Below the pieces are notes generated by a model. It had not been told where the DNA came from. It saw only the letters and a program-made list of their open reading frames with translations, and did not search any database. A stretch of DNA of 64,000 nucleotides from Methylomonas subterranea (lineage in GTDB: Bacteria > Pseudomonadota > Gammaproteobacteria > Methylococcales > Methylomonadaceae): positions 124,001-188,000 of the forward strand of contig NZ_JANIBJ010000002.1 in the NCBI RefSeq assembly GCF_024505185.1, read 5' to 3'. Numbering within the stretch: position 1 is the first letter of the stretch; each line of letters begins with the position of its first letter. Of this stretch, positions 36,011 through 45,945 are shown in pieces. The position numbers and the translations under genes are program-made.

Positions 36011-38745
36011 AAAATTTATCCCCCAATTATCTAGTCGGCATAGACCTCGGCACCACGCATACCGTTGTGGCATACGCTGCCGCCGGCGATCCGGAAAAAC
36101 AAATTCATTTGTTCGAAATACCGCAACTGGTGGCGCCCGGTGAAGTGGCGGCCCGGCCCTTGCTGCCTTCGGTGCGCTACCATCCGGCGGATGGCGAGTT
36201 ACAGGCCGGCGAGGGATTTTTAAACGCGGAAGACGGCGCGGTATTGGGCGAAGCGGCGCGGCTGTTGGGCGCCAAGTCGCAAGGCCGCTTGGTGACCAGC
36301 GCCAAAAGCTGGTTGTCGCATACAGCGGTCGACCATGCCGCGGCGATACTACCCTGGGGTAGCGACGAGTCGGTATTCAAAGTTTCGCCGTTGGAAGCCA
36401 GTGCCAGTTATTTAAAGCATGTGCGCACGGTTTGGGAGCAGCGTTTTCCGGAAGCGCCGCTGAATAGACAGCAAGTGGTCATTACGGTGCCGGCCTCGTT
36501 TGACGAGTCGGCCCGTTCGCTGACCGTGGCAGCCGCCAAATTGGCCGGCTTGACCGGTATTCGGCTGCTGGAAGAACCGCAAGCCGTTTGTTACGACTGG
36601 CTGCGCCGGCATGCCGGTAGCGTGGCCGCCAGTCTGGCGGGCAGCCGCTTGCTATTGGTCTGCGATGTCGGCGGCGGCACCACGGATTTGACCTTGATTA
36701 AAGTCGAATACGGTGCCGGCGAACCGCAATTGACCCGTATCGCGGTCGGTGACCATTTGATGCTGGGTGGCGACAATATCGACCTGGCCTTGGCGCATTT
36801 GGCGGAGAGCCGTTTGCGGGTAGGCGACAAAAAATTGTCCACGGCGGATTTATCGCAATTATTGGAACAATGCCGCATTGCCAAGGAACGCCTGCTGGCG
36901 GACGACGCGCCGGAGCAAATGCCGGTGACCCTGCTGGGCGGCGGCTCCAAACTGATCGGCGGCACTAAAAGCACCCATTTGAGCCGGGAAGAAGTGCGGC
37001 AAATTGCCCTTGACGGCTTTTTACCGCTATCGGACTTAAACGATTTACCGGACAAAAAACGCAGCGGGGTGGTGGAGTTCGGCTTGCCCTACGCGGCCGA
37101 ACCTGCCATCAGCAAGCATATCGCCGCCTTTTTGCAATTACATGCCGCTTCCGCGCGCGCGGCCTTGGCCGGCGAAAGCGGGGTGCCGGATGCCTTGTTG
37201 CTGAACGGCGGCGTGTTCCGTAGCCCGGCCCTGGTGCAACGGGTGACGGCCTTGTTGAGCCGGTGGCGGGACGGTCGGGCGCCGCGTGTGCTGGACAATC
37301 GCCATCCTGAACTGGCGGTGGCATTCGGCGCTGTCGCTTACGCCACGGCCCGCCAGGAGAAAAAACTTAAAATCGCCGGCGGCGCGGCGCGCAGTTATTT
37401 TCTGCAAATCGACAGCGGCAAGCAGGGGATGCGCCAAGGTGTATGCATCCTGCCCAAGGGCAGCGAGGAGGGTCGCGAAATTTTATTGAACGACAGGCAG
37501 TTCGCCTTGCGGGTCGGTCAGCCGGTGCGCTTTCATTTGATGTCCAGCAGTGGCGACGGCGACTATCCGCCCGGTGCCTTGGTGGACATGGACGACGAGC
37601 GCTTTCACAGCCTGCCGCCGCTGGCGGTGGCTTTTGACGGCGAGCAAAGGGCCGAAGTCATCGTGCAATTGCTGGCCACTTATACCGAAGTCGGCACCCT
37701 GCGGCTGCAATGCGTGGCGGTGAATGATGCCAGCCAACGCTGGGATGTGGAATTTCAAATCCGCAAAACGGCCCAGGCCAGTGTCAGCGCCGAATTACCT
37801 GGTCAATTGCCGCAAGCTTTGGAAAAAATCCAGGCCGTGTTCGGCGCCAAATCCAAACAGATCGATCCGCAGGCAGTGAAAACCCTGCGCGCCGATCTGG
37901 AAAAAATTTTGGCCGCGCCGCGCGGGGATTGGCAAACCCCGCTATTACGGGAATTGTTCGGCGCATTGCTGGAGGGCGGTAAATACCGCCGCCGCAGCGA
38001 GCAGCACGAACGCTTGTGGCTGAGCTTGAGCGGTTTTTGCCTGCGGCCCGGCTTTGGTTATCCGTTGGACGATTGGCGAACGGAACAACTGTGGAAGCTG
38101 TACCCGGAAGGCTTGCAGTTCGTCAACGAAAAACAGAACTGGACCGAATGGTGGACGCTGTGGCGGCGGGTGGCCGGCGGTTTGCCCGCCGAGGCGCAGC
38201 AACGCATTTTTAAAGACATTGCCAAATTCATCAATCCGGCCGCGGCCCGCCAAGCAGGCATCGCCAAGCAACTGTCCATGCGAGGTTACGAAGACATGGT
38301 GCGGCTGGCGGCGGCGCTGGAACGCCTGCCGGTAACGGACAAGATGCAGTTGGGCGGTTGGCTGTTGAAGCGCCTGGAAAAGCCCGGCGAGCCGGATTCC
38401 AGCTGGTGGGCGCTGGGGCGGATAGGTGGGCGAATCTTATTTCACGGCAACAATCACGACGTGATTGCACCCGGCGTGGCCGCGGACTGGTTGGCGCAAT
38501 TGCTGAAAACGGATTGGAAGAAACAGCCGCAAGCCGGTTTCGCCGCCACTCTGTTGGCGCGGTGCTGCGACGACAGGGTCCGCGACATCGATGATGACTT
38601 GCGCCTGCTGGTATTGGAGAAACTCAAACAAGCCAAGGCCGCCGTTTCCTGGCAGGAGATGGTCGCCGAATACAAGCCGCTGGACGAGAGCCAGGAAAAG
38701 CAGCTGTTCGGCGAAGCCTTGCCGCCCGGCTTGCGGCTGATATGA
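36007..38745 (+). CDS. Hsp70-family (DnaK-like ATPase) protein with extended C-terminal domain (DUF3731-type)
   Basis: A 912-residue protein; I start at the ATG at 36007, which overlaps the tolC stop. The N-terminal ~440 residues are an actin/Hsp70 ATPase with phosphate-1 motif VGIDLGTTHTVVAYA, phosphate-2 motif LLVCDVGGGTTDLTLIK and adenosine motif LLNGGVFRSP. A short substrate-binding-like beta region follows, then a long helical C-terminus unlike DnaK, apparently of the DUF3731 type. It is a specialised chaperone of unknown client. Its stop overlaps the SNF2 gene start (ATGA). Context links it physically to the secretion operon. Confidence 0.88.
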   Translation: MKNLSPNYLVGIDLGTTHTVVAYAAAGDPEKQIHLFEIPQLVAPGEVAARPLLPSVRYHPADGELQAGEGFLNAEDGAVLGEAARLLGAKSQGRLVTSAKSWLSHTAVDHAAAILPWGSDESVFKVSPLEASASYLKHVRTVWEQRFPEAPLNRQQVVITVPASFDESARSLTVAAAKLAGLTGIRLLEEPQAVCYDWLRRHAGSVAASLAGSRLLLVCDVGGGTTDLTLIKVEYGAGEPQLTRIAVGDHLMLGGDNIDLALAHLAESRLRVGDKKLSTADLSQLLEQCRIAKERLLADDAPEQMPVTLLGGGSKLIGGTKSTHLSREEVRQIALDGFLPLSDLNDLPDKKRSGVVEFGLPYAAEPAISKHIAAFLQLHAASARAALAGESGVPDALLLNGGVFRSPALVQRVTALLSRWRDGRAPRVLDNRHPELAVAFGAVAYATARQEKKLKIAGGAARSYFLQIDSGKQGMRQGVCILPKGSEEGREILLNDRQFALRVGQPVRFHLMSSSGDGDYPPGALVDMDDERFHSLPPLAVAFDGEQRAEVIVQLLATYTEVGTLRLQCVAVNDASQRWDVEFQIRKTAQASVSAELPGQLPQALEKIQAVFGAKSKQIDPQAVKTLRADLEKILAAPRGDWQTPLLRELFGALLEGGKYRRRSEQHERLWLSLSGFCLRPGFGYPLDDWRTEQLWKLYPEGLQFVNEKQNWTEWWTLWRRVAGGLPAEAQQRIFKDIAKFINPAAARQAGIAKQLSMRGYEDMVRLAAALERLPVTDKMQLGGWLLKRLEKPGEPDSSWWALGRIGGRILFHGNNHDVIAPGVAADWLAQLLKTDWKKQPQAGFAATLLARCCDDRVRDIDDDLRLLVLEKLKQAKAAVSWQEMVAEYKPLDESQEKQLFGEALPPGLRLI

Positions 38746-41700
38746 GCCCCCGCCACCAGTACGCAATCAACCCGCATCCTTCACAATTACCCGGCACGGA
38801 TATGGAAAACGACGTTTATCTTTACGACACCGAACGCCTGCATAGCATCGCTTCCGAAGAACTGGTCAAGCAAGGTTTGAGGTATTTTACCGACAACCGG
38901 GTCATAGGCGTGGCGGCGGAAAACGGGCTGGTACTGGCGCAGGTCGAGGACGAGAACGAAGAGCAGTATTGGCTGGAGTTGGCGGTCGATGAAGACGACC
39001 GTCTGCGGGTGACTTGCGATTGCCCGCAAGAGGGTGGCGTCTGCGTGCATGCCATCGCCGCGCTATACGCCTATGCCGATCAATATGCGCCTATTGACTC
39101 CACAGGCCTTGACAGCGCGTTGGACGAGGCGATACAGGAGCGGGTCAAGAAAGGCCGCAACGAGGTCAAGGTTAAATTGCTAAGCGGCAACCTGGGGTTC
39201 GGTACCTGGCAGGCGACCTCGCTGGTGTCGGCGACGCATTGGCAGCGTTCCTATCAAGTGCAGATACGCTCGCTGGATCAGCGTGTCAATTATTGTACTT
39301 GCCCGGACTTGGCCAGCAATCGCCTAGGTACTTGCAAGCATATCGAAGCAGTTCTGCACTATGCCAGAAAGCAGCCCGAATACAAGAAACTGAAACAGCA
39401 AGGCTCGCCTGTGTCTTTCGTGTATTTGGCCTGGGAATCGGCAACCCGGCCGCTGATTCGCTTGCAGCGCCGCGCGGATATTGCCGAGGATTTGGCTGTT
39501 CTGCTGGCGGAATTTTTCAATGATCAGGACTTGTTCGTTGGCCGTTTGCCGGAAGATTTTTTCCGTTTTTCGCAGAGGGTTTACGGCCGCGAGGATTTTT
39601 TGCTCGGCGACGACGCCGTGCAATACGCCCAGCAATGCGCGGAAGACGCCGCGCGAGCCTTGCGCGGTCTGGAGATCAGGCAAAGCATACGCCAAAGCAA
39701 CGGCCTGTTGCCTGGGCTCAAGGTCAAGCTGTTTCCGTACCAGGTCGAAGGCGTGGCATTTTTGGCCTCCCGCGGGCGGGCCTTGCTGGCGGACGACATG
39801 GGCTTGGGCAAGACCTTACAGGCCATCGCCGCCGGCACTTGGCTGGCCGACAATGCCGAAGTCAAGCGCATCCTGATCGTTTGCCCGACGTCGTTGAAGC
39901 ATCAATGGGCCAGGGAAATTGCCAAATTCACCGGCCGCAGCGTGCAGATTTTGCAAGGCGGCCCGGAACAGCGCAGCGTGCAATATCGGGCCGATGCCTT
40001 GTTTTTCATCGCCAATTACGAATTGGTGCTGCGCGATCTTAGCCTGATCAGCGAATACCTGAAGCCGGATTTGCTGATACTGGACGAGGCGCAACGGATC
40101 AAGAACTGGCGTACCAAATTGTCGTCTACCGTCAAGCTGATTCCGGCCCGCGATGTATTCGTGCTCAGCGGCACGCCGCTGGAAAATCGGCTGGAGGATT
40201 TGTACAGCCTGCTGCAATTGGTGGATGCCAGGGTGTTGGGGCCGCTATGGCGCTGCTTGCTGGATTTTCATATCACCAACGAACGCGGCAAGGTCATCGG
40301 TTACCGCAATCTGGCGGAATTGCGCCGGCGTATCGCACCGGTCGTGCTGCGGCGCGCCCGCACGCTGGTCGCCGACCAGTTGCCGGACAGAACCGAAGTG
40401 ACGCTGGATATTGCGATGGATGTCAAGCAACAGGAACTGCATGCTTCGGCCATGCAGGCCGCCGGCCTTTTGGCGCAAATCGCCAAACGCCGGCCGTTGA
40501 CGCCCGGCGAGAGCAACCGGCTATTGGCCGCGCTGCAGCAGGCGCGCATGGCCTGCAACGCGGCAGGACTGGTGGACAAGGAAACCCAAGGTTCGCCCAA
40601 GCTGGAGGAACTGGCGCGCTTGCTGGAAGAACTCTGTCTGCAAAGCAACCGTAAGGCCGTGGTGTTTTCGCAATGGGCCATGATGACCGAAATGGTGGAA
40701 TTGCTGGTGCGCGGCATGGGCCTGGGTTGCGTGCGCCTGCACGGCGGGGTGCCCGGCGCCAAACGCGGCGAACTGATGGAGCGCTTTCAAAACGACGATG
40801 CCGTGCAGGTGTTCATCTCGACCGACGCCGGCGGTACCGGCCTGAACCTGCAAGCCGCTACCGCCTTGATCAATCTGGACATGCCGTGGAATCCGGCGAT
40901 TCTGGATCAACGCATCGCTCGCGTGCATCGCTTGGGGCAGAAACACAAGGTACAGATTTTCATTTTGCTGGCCGAAGAATCTTATGAGCAGCGCGTGGCC
41001 CAGTTGGTCAGAGGCAAGCGTGATTTGTTCGATAACGTCATCGACCCGGAGGCTACGGAAGATACGGTAGGCGTTTCGAAGAAAATGCTGGAGAGCTTGA
41101 TCGACGATCTGACCGGCAGCGCAACCGACGCCGCGGGCAAGGCGGAAATCGCCGCAGTGCCGCCGGCCGAGATGCCCGAGATTCCGATGGAACAGCCCGC
41201 GGCCAAGCCCAAGGAGTCGGCGCACTACGAAGACGACGATACGGTACGGCAGGCTGTGGCCGGCATTCAAGTTGCGTTCGGGCCGCGTATCGAGCGGGTG
41301 CTGGCAAAAGACGGCGGTTTGCTGGTGGTACTCGAAAGCTGGCGGGATGGCGACGAACAAACGTCCGAACAATTATCCGCCGACGAGTTGCCGGTCGCGG
41401 TCATCGACGCGCGAACCTGGCGCAGTCTGCAACGTCTGGGTAAGGCTTCCCCGTTGGCCGAAACCCGTAGCGTGTTCGAAGCCGCCGCCGAACCGATGGC
41501 GGAAAATCCCTTGCATGAACTGGCCCGGCAAAAACTGCGTTCCGCCGAGGTGTTGCTGGAGCAACAATGTCCGGCCGGCGTGATGGAGTTATTGGCCTCG
41601 GCCTTGTTGACCAAGCTGGCGGCCTTGCACGGGCAAACTCAAGCGCCGGCCGCCACCGAGGTGGCGGTTTGGCTATATACCGACATCGTGCCGCGTGGCC

Positions 41701-41828
41701 TGTTGAGCAACGAGCAGGCGGGCCAAGTGGTGCAAATCGTGTCGTTGAGCATGGGCAGCGCGTTGCCGGAAGCCCTGATTCGGCAAGCCGCAAGCGACGC
41801 CAAGCAGTTGCTGGCGGCTTGGTCTTGA
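38742..41828 (+). CDS. SNF2-family DEAD/H-box ATPase with SWIM zinc fingers
   Basis: A 1028-residue superfamily 2 ATPase. The N-terminus contains two SWIM-like CxCx(n)CxH motifs, CDCPQEGGVCVH (~90-102) and CTCPDLASNRLGTCKH (~186-201). The SNF2 ATPase follows with Walker A DDMGLGKT, DEAQ box (LILDEAQRIKN) and motif III-type LSGTPLENRLEDLYSLL. The C-terminal helicase lobe has VFSQW, STDAGGTGLNLQAA and RIARVHRLGQ. It probably remodels nucleoprotein complexes. The start overlaps the Hsp70 stop; an alternative ATG is at 38802 (MENDVYLYD). Together with the Hsp70-like gene it forms a coupled pair of unknown function, possibly stress or defence related. Confidence 0.9.
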   Translation: MSPRHQYAINPHPSQLPGTDMENDVYLYDTERLHSIASEELVKQGLRYFTDNRVIGVAAENGLVLAQVEDENEEQYWLELAVDEDDRLRVTCDCPQEGGVCVHAIAALYAYADQYAPIDSTGLDSALDEAIQERVKKGRNEVKVKLLSGNLGFGTWQATSLVSATHWQRSYQVQIRSLDQRVNYCTCPDLASNRLGTCKHIEAVLHYARKQPEYKKLKQQGSPVSFVYLAWESATRPLIRLQRRADIAEDLAVLLAEFFNDQDLFVGRLPEDFFRFSQRVYGREDFLLGDDAVQYAQQCAEDAARALRGLEIRQSIRQSNGLLPGLKVKLFPYQVEGVAFLASRGRALLADDMGLGKTLQAIAAGTWLADNAEVKRILIVCPTSLKHQWAREIAKFTGRSVQILQGGPEQRSVQYRADALFFIANYELVLRDLSLISEYLKPDLLILDEAQRIKNWRTKLSSTVKLIPARDVFVLSGTPLENRLEDLYSLLQLVDARVLGPLWRCLLDFHITNERGKVIGYRNLAELRRRIAPVVLRRARTLVADQLPDRTEVTLDIAMDVKQQELHASAMQAAGLLAQIAKRRPLTPGESNRLLAALQQARMACNAAGLVDKETQGSPKLEELARLLEELCLQSNRKAVVFSQWAMMTEMVELLVRGMGLGCVRLHGGVPGAKRGELMERFQNDDAVQVFISTDAGGTGLNLQAATALINLDMPWNPAILDQRIARVHRLGQKHKVQIFILLAEESYEQRVAQLVRGKRDLFDNVIDPEATEDTVGVSKKMLESLIDDLTGSATDAAGKAEIAAVPPAEMPEIPMEQPAAKPKESAHYEDDDTVRQAVAGIQVAFGPRIERVLAKDGGLLVVLESWRDGDEQTSEQLSADELPVAVIDARTWRSLQRLGKASPLAETRSVFEAAAEPMAENPLHELARQKLRSAEVLLEQQCPAGVMELLASALLTKLAALHGQTQAPAATEVAVWLYTDIVPRGLLSNEQAGQVVQIVSLSMGSALPEALIRQAASDAKQLLAAWS

Positions 41829-41880
41829 CGAACAAGGCGCGCTTGGAAAGCCTCGAGAGGCGCTGGCTTCGGCTATCGAT

Positions 41881-41894
41881 AAATACCGGTATTT
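41881..41894. promoter_or_regulatory. 14-bp perfect palindrome in the spacer before the nonulosonate operon
   Basis: AAATACCGGTATTT, perfectly symmetric, in the 122-bp gap between the SNF2 gene and the cytidylyltransferase gene. It may be a regulator site or hairpin; no T-run follows, so it is not a classic terminator. No clear promoter is visible. Confidence 0.35.
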
Positions 41895-41950
41895 GGCCGC
41901 GGCTTTTGTCGCATCGATAATAATCGTGCAAGCAATCTAAATGTTGATAT

Positions 41951-42655
41951 ATGGCTATTAAGACTTTGGTTATTGTGCCGGCTCGTAGCGGCTCCAAAGG
42001 CCTGAAAGATAAAAACATCAAATTATTGGGCGGAAAGCCTTTGTTGGCGTGGACCGCCGAAGCCCTAAAAGCCGCCGACCTGGATGACTGTCTGGCTATA
42101 TTATCAACCGATTCGGAAGTTTATGCCGATATAGGGCATCAAGCCGGCTTGATGGTGCCGTTTTTAAGACCGGGCGTTCTGGCATCCGACACGGCTTCAT
42201 CCCTGGGGATGATTGAGCATGCCCTTGGCTGGTATGACAGTGTTTATGCCTGCCCGCCTTTGCAAGTAATGCTTTTGCAGCCCACTTCACCTTTTCGTTC
42301 AGCGGCTATAATTCGGCAAGCCGTATCCATGCTGGCGGAGCAACAGGTTGAGGCGGTGATCGGGTGTAAGGAACTTCAGCGCGATTTGACGACTTTGTTT
42401 CGGCGCGAAAGCGGTTTCTTGCAACCCATTGACAGTCGTCGCTCCACCCAGACCAGTCGCCAACAGATCGAGCCGCTGCTGACGCCGAACGGGGCAATGT
42501 ATTTGGTCAAAACACGGGCCCTGCTGGAAGAAAAATCGTTTTATCCTCGGAAAACGCTGCCTCTGGTGATGAATTCGATTCAGAGTCTGGATATCGACAC
42601 CGAGGAAGATTGGGCGATGGCGGAGGCTTTTATCAAACAGGGTTTAGTGTCATGA
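41951..42655 (+). CDS. legF: CMP-nonulosonic acid (legionaminic/sialic-type) cytidylyltransferase
   Basis: A 234-residue NeuA/LegF/PtmB-type enzyme that activates a nonulosonic acid as its CMP sugar. The nucleotide-binding signature IVPARSGSKGLKDKNI is at residues 7-22, with STDSEVYADI and LQPTSPFRS also typical, and the metal-binding region QSLDIDTEEDWAMAE at the C-terminus. It is first in a set of genes linked by stop-start overlaps, which includes legB, C, G, I and a NeuD-type gene. The choice of legionaminate over sialate rests on the whole pathway. Confidence 0.88.
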   Translation: MAIKTLVIVPARSGSKGLKDKNIKLLGGKPLLAWTAEALKAADLDDCLAILSTDSEVYADIGHQAGLMVPFLRPGVLASDTASSLGMIEHALGWYDSVYACPPLQVMLLQPTSPFRSAAIIRQAVSMLAEQQVEAVIGCKELQRDLTTLFRRESGFLQPIDSRRSTQTSRQQIEPLLTPNGAMYLVKTRALLEEKSFYPRKTLPLVMNSIQSLDIDTEEDWAMAEAFIKQGLVS

Positions 42656-43632
42656 AAAAGGTTTTAGTTACCGGCGCCGACGGGTTTATCGGTTCGCACC
42701 TGGTGGAAATGTTGGCGGCCAGGGGGCTGCAAGTCAGGGCGCTGGCGCAATACAATTCGTTTAATCATTGGGGCTGGCTGGAGGACGTGGCTTGTCTGGA
42801 AACGATAGAGGTTGTCTGTGGCGATGTGCGCGATGCGCATTTTTGCAAAGCCATTTGCCGGGATGTCGATACGGTGTTTCATCTGGCGGCGCTGATTGCG
42901 ATTCCTTATTCCTATCAGGCGCCGGACAGTTACGTGGACACAAACGTGCGCGGCACCTTGAACATTTGTCAGGCGGCACGTGAAAACGCAGTGGCGCGGG
43001 TTATTCATACCTCCACCAGCGAAGTTTACGGTAGCGCCCGGTATGTGCCGATAGACGAAAAACACCCGTTGCAGCCGCAGTCACCCTACAGTGCCTCGAA
43101 AATCGCCGCCGACGCCATGGCCTTGAGTTTTTACAATGCCTTCGATTTACCGTTGACCATTGCCAGACCCTTCAACACTTATGGGCCGCGTCAGTCGGCG
43201 CGGGCGGTTATACCGACCATCATCACGCAGATTGCCGCCGGCAAGAAACAGATCCAGCTGGGCGATGTGTCGCCGACCCGGGATTTCAATTATGTCGAAG
43301 ATACCTGTCGCGGCTTCATCGCCCTGGCCGAATCGGATCAAGCGATAGGTGAAACGGTGAATATAGGGTCGAATTTTGAAATAACGGTATTGGATACCTT
43401 GAATCTGATCAAATCCATCATGGCCGGCGATGTGGAGTTTTTAGTGGATGAACAACGCTTGCGGCCGGAAAAATCGGAAGTTAACCGGCTGTGGTGCGAC
43501 AACAGCAAAATCAACACCCTAACGGGGTTTTTGCCGCAAGTGTCCTTGGAAGAAGGCTTGCGCCGCAGCGTGGCATGGTTTGAACAGCCCGCAAACCTGA
43601 AAAAGTACAAAACGGCTATCTACAATGTTTGA
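42652..43632 (+). CDS. legB: NAD-dependent UDP-GlcNAc-type 4,6-dehydratase (LegB-like)
   Basis: A 326-residue extended short-chain dehydrogenase. I start at the ATG at 42652 (ATGA overlap), because the Rossmann strand begins right there: VLVTGADGFIGSHL. The active-site pattern has TSTSEVYG and YSASKIAAD (Tyr-x3-Lys). Product: a 4-keto-6-deoxy sugar nucleotide, the first committed step of legionaminic acid synthesis. The substrate could be UDP- or GDP-GlcNAc; the PtmE-like gene downstream favours GDP. Confidence 0.88.
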   Translation: MKKVLVTGADGFIGSHLVEMLAARGLQVRALAQYNSFNHWGWLEDVACLETIEVVCGDVRDAHFCKAICRDVDTVFHLAALIAIPYSYQAPDSYVDTNVRGTLNICQAARENAVARVIHTSTSEVYGSARYVPIDEKHPLQPQSPYSASKIAADAMALSFYNAFDLPLTIARPFNTYGPRQSARAVIPTIITQIAAGKKQIQLGDVSPTRDFNYVEDTCRGFIALAESDQAIGETVNIGSNFEITVLDTLNLIKSIMAGDVEFLVDEQRLRPEKSEVNRLWCDNSKINTLTGFLPQVSLEEGLRRSVAWFEQPANLKKYKTAIYNV

Positions 43633-44767
43633 AAGCTTTATCCGGCTGGTTCGGGAAATATATCAAACGGAGGGTTTTGTTCCGCTGCACGAGCCGAGGT
43701 TTTACGGTAATGAAAAGCAATATCTGCTGGATGTGATCGATAGCACCTTTGTCTCCAGTGTCGGGCCCTATGTCACCGAGTTTGAGAATAAGATCGCCGC
43801 CTTTTGCGGGAGCAAACATGCGGTCGCCACCGTCAACGGCACGGCCGCGCTGCATATTGCATTATTGCTGGCCGGGGTAAGGCCGGGAGATGAGATCATT
43901 ACTCAGGCGGTGACCTTTGTCGCCACTTGCAATGCGGTGCGTTATTGCGGGGCGGAGCCGGTGTTTATCGATGTCGACCGCGCGACGCTGGGCATGTCGC
44001 CGCAAGCCTTATCGAGCTTTCTGGCCGAATTCGTCGAGCGGCGCGCCGAGGGCGTTTTTAACAAATCCAGCGGCCGGCGTATCGCCGCGTGCCTGCCCAT
44101 GCATGTTTTCGGCCATCCCTGCGATGTATCGGGATTGCTGGATGTTTGCGAGTCATACGGGATTCCTTTGGTGGAAGACGCGGCCGAGGCCTTGGGTAGC
44201 CGCTACCGTGATCGTCATTGCGGAACCTTCGGCAAGATGGGGGTGTTGAGCTTTAACGGCAATAAAATCATGACTACGGGCGGCGGCGGGATGATTATAA
44301 CCGACGACGACGAATTGGCCGGGCGGGCCAAGCATCTGACCAGCACGGCCAAGGTGCCGCATGCCTGGCGGTTTGAGCATGATCAACTGGCCTACAACTA
44401 CAGGATGCCGAATCTGAATGCGGCGTTGGGATTGGCACAGTTGGAGCAAATGCCTTTGTTCATCGAACGCAAGCGGGAATTGGCCCAATGCTATCTGGGT
44501 TGGGCTAATGCCAATGGCGTTGACATGGTCTCCGAACCGGTTGGCGCGCATGCCAATTATTGGCTGAACGCATTGATACTGAATAACCGGCCGGATCGTG
44601 AAGCCTTTTTGCGAGCCAGCAATGATCGAGGGGTTATGACGCGTCCCTTATGGGAACTGATGGTGGAATTGCCGATGTATAAAGATTGTCGGCATGACGC
44701 GTTAACCAATTCTTATTGGCTGGCGGAACGCTTGGTAAATGTCCCCAGCAGCGTGGTGTGCCGATGA
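43625..44767 (+). CDS. legC: LegC-family PLP-dependent sugar aminotransferase
   Basis: A 380-residue DegT/DnrJ/EryC1-type aminotransferase that aminates the 4-keto sugar made by LegB. Family start VPLHEPRFYGNEKQYLLDVIDSTFVSSVGPYVTEFE is characteristic of LegC. The PLP lysine is in SFNGNKIMTTGGGGM, and VEDAAEALGSRYRDRHCG holds the pyridine-binding Asp. It overlaps legB by 8 bp and the following gene by 4 bp. Confidence 0.92.
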   Translation: MFESFIRLVREIYQTEGFVPLHEPRFYGNEKQYLLDVIDSTFVSSVGPYVTEFENKIAAFCGSKHAVATVNGTAALHIALLLAGVRPGDEIITQAVTFVATCNAVRYCGAEPVFIDVDRATLGMSPQALSSFLAEFVERRAEGVFNKSSGRRIAACLPMHVFGHPCDVSGLLDVCESYGIPLVEDAAEALGSRYRDRHCGTFGKMGVLSFNGNKIMTTGGGGMIITDDDELAGRAKHLTSTAKVPHAWRFEHDQLAYNYRMPNLNAALGLAQLEQMPLFIERKRELAQCYLGWANANGVDMVSEPVGAHANYWLNALILNNRPDREAFLRASNDRGVMTRPLWELMVELPMYKDCRHDALTNSYWLAERLVNVPSSVVCR

Positions 44768-45945
44768 GCGCGCCGCGTAAAATTTGCGTCGTTACCGGTT
44801 CGCGCGCCGAGTATGGGCTGTTGTATTGTTTGTTGCGGGAAATCCGGGACGATACGGACCTGGATTTGCAACTGATGGTAACCGGCATGCACTTGTCGCC
44901 GGAGTTCGGCCTGACTTGGCGCCAAATTGCCGACGATGGTTTTGTTATAAATCGTAAGGTGGAGATGCTGCTGTCCTCGGATACGCCGGCGGGTATCAGT
45001 AAGGCGATGGGGCTGGGTTTGATCGGGTTTGCCGATGCCTTGGTAGATTTGCAACCCGATGTGATGGTGATACTCGGCGATAGATACGAAATTTTTGCCG
45101 CCGCCCAGGCCGCGATGAATCAGCGCATTCCGCTTGCGCATATCCATGGCGGCGAATTGACCGAGGGTGCTGTCGACGATGCCATGCGTCATGCCTTGAG
45201 CAAGATGGCGCATTTGCATTTCACGGCAACGGAAACTTATCGAAAGCGCGTGATCCAGCTGGGCGAGCAGCCCGATAGGGTCTTCAACGTCGGAGCGCCG
45301 GGCCTTGACAACATTCATCGTCTGCCGTTGCTGGATAGGCAACAATTTGAGCAGGCAACCGGTTTCAAATTGGGGCGGCGTAACGTGCTGGTGACTTTTC
45401 ATCCGGTTACACTGGAAAACGCCACTGCCGCCGAACAATTTCGGCAGTTGCTGTTGGCCCTGGATCGTTTTGACGATCTGCACATCATTTTTACCCATGC
45501 CAACGCCGACGCCGACGGCAGGATTATTGCCGCGATGATTGAAGACTATCGTTTGCGGCATCCGGAGCGCGTGGCGAGTTTCGTCTCGCTGGGTTCGATA
45601 CGCTATCTGTCGGCCCTGCGCCATGTCGATGTCGTGGTGGGCAACTCTTCCAGCGGCTTGTTGGAAGCGCCGTCCTTTAAAATTGCCACGGTAAATATCG
45701 GCGACCGCCAGCGCGGGCGGCTCCGGGCGGAAAGTGTATTGGATTGCGAGCCTGTCGAGGATGCAATCCGGCGAGCTCTGACGACTGCTTTATCCGCGGA
45801 GTTTGCCGACATCTTAAGGAATGTTTCCAACCCTTATGGGGCTGGCGGAGCGTCGTCAATGATCAAACAAATTCTGAAACAAATACCCATGGCTGGGCTG
45901 TTGAAGAAAACTTTTTACGATATGCACGGTTCGGGAGCCATATGA
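44764..45945 (+). CDS. legG: Hydrolysing UDP-N-acetylglucosamine-type 2-epimerase (NeuC/LegG family)
   Basis: A 393-residue GT-B-fold enzyme. Motifs: VVTGSRAEYGLL, MVTGMHLSPEFG, VMVILGDRYEIFAAAQAA, AHIHGGELTEGAVDDAMRHALSKMAHLHF, and VVVGNSSSGLLEAPSFK. It removes the nucleotide and inverts C2, giving the free 6-deoxy-mannosamine-type sugar for LegI. The ATG at 44764 overlaps the legC stop; an in-frame upstream start is not needed. Confidence 0.92.
   Translation: MSAPRKICVVTGSRAEYGLLYCLLREIRDDTDLDLQLMVTGMHLSPEFGLTWRQIADDGFVINRKVEMLLSSDTPAGISKAMGLGLIGFADALVDLQPDVMVILGDRYEIFAAAQAAMNQRIPLAHIHGGELTEGAVDDAMRHALSKMAHLHFTATETYRKRVIQLGEQPDRVFNVGAPGLDNIHRLPLLDRQQFEQATGFKLGRRNVLVTFHPVTLENATAAEQFRQLLLALDRFDDLHIIFTHANADADGRIIAAMIEDYRLRHPERVASFVSLGSIRYLSALRHVDVVVGNSSSGLLEAPSFKIATVNIGDRQRGRLRAESVLDCEPVEDAIRRALTTALSAEFADILRNVSNPYGAGGASSMIKQILKQIPMAGLLKKTFYDMHGSGAI

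Noticed and set aside
41881-41894. Palindrome called as terminator of the SNF2 gene
   Set aside because: No T-run follows the 14-bp palindrome, so terminator is unsupported.
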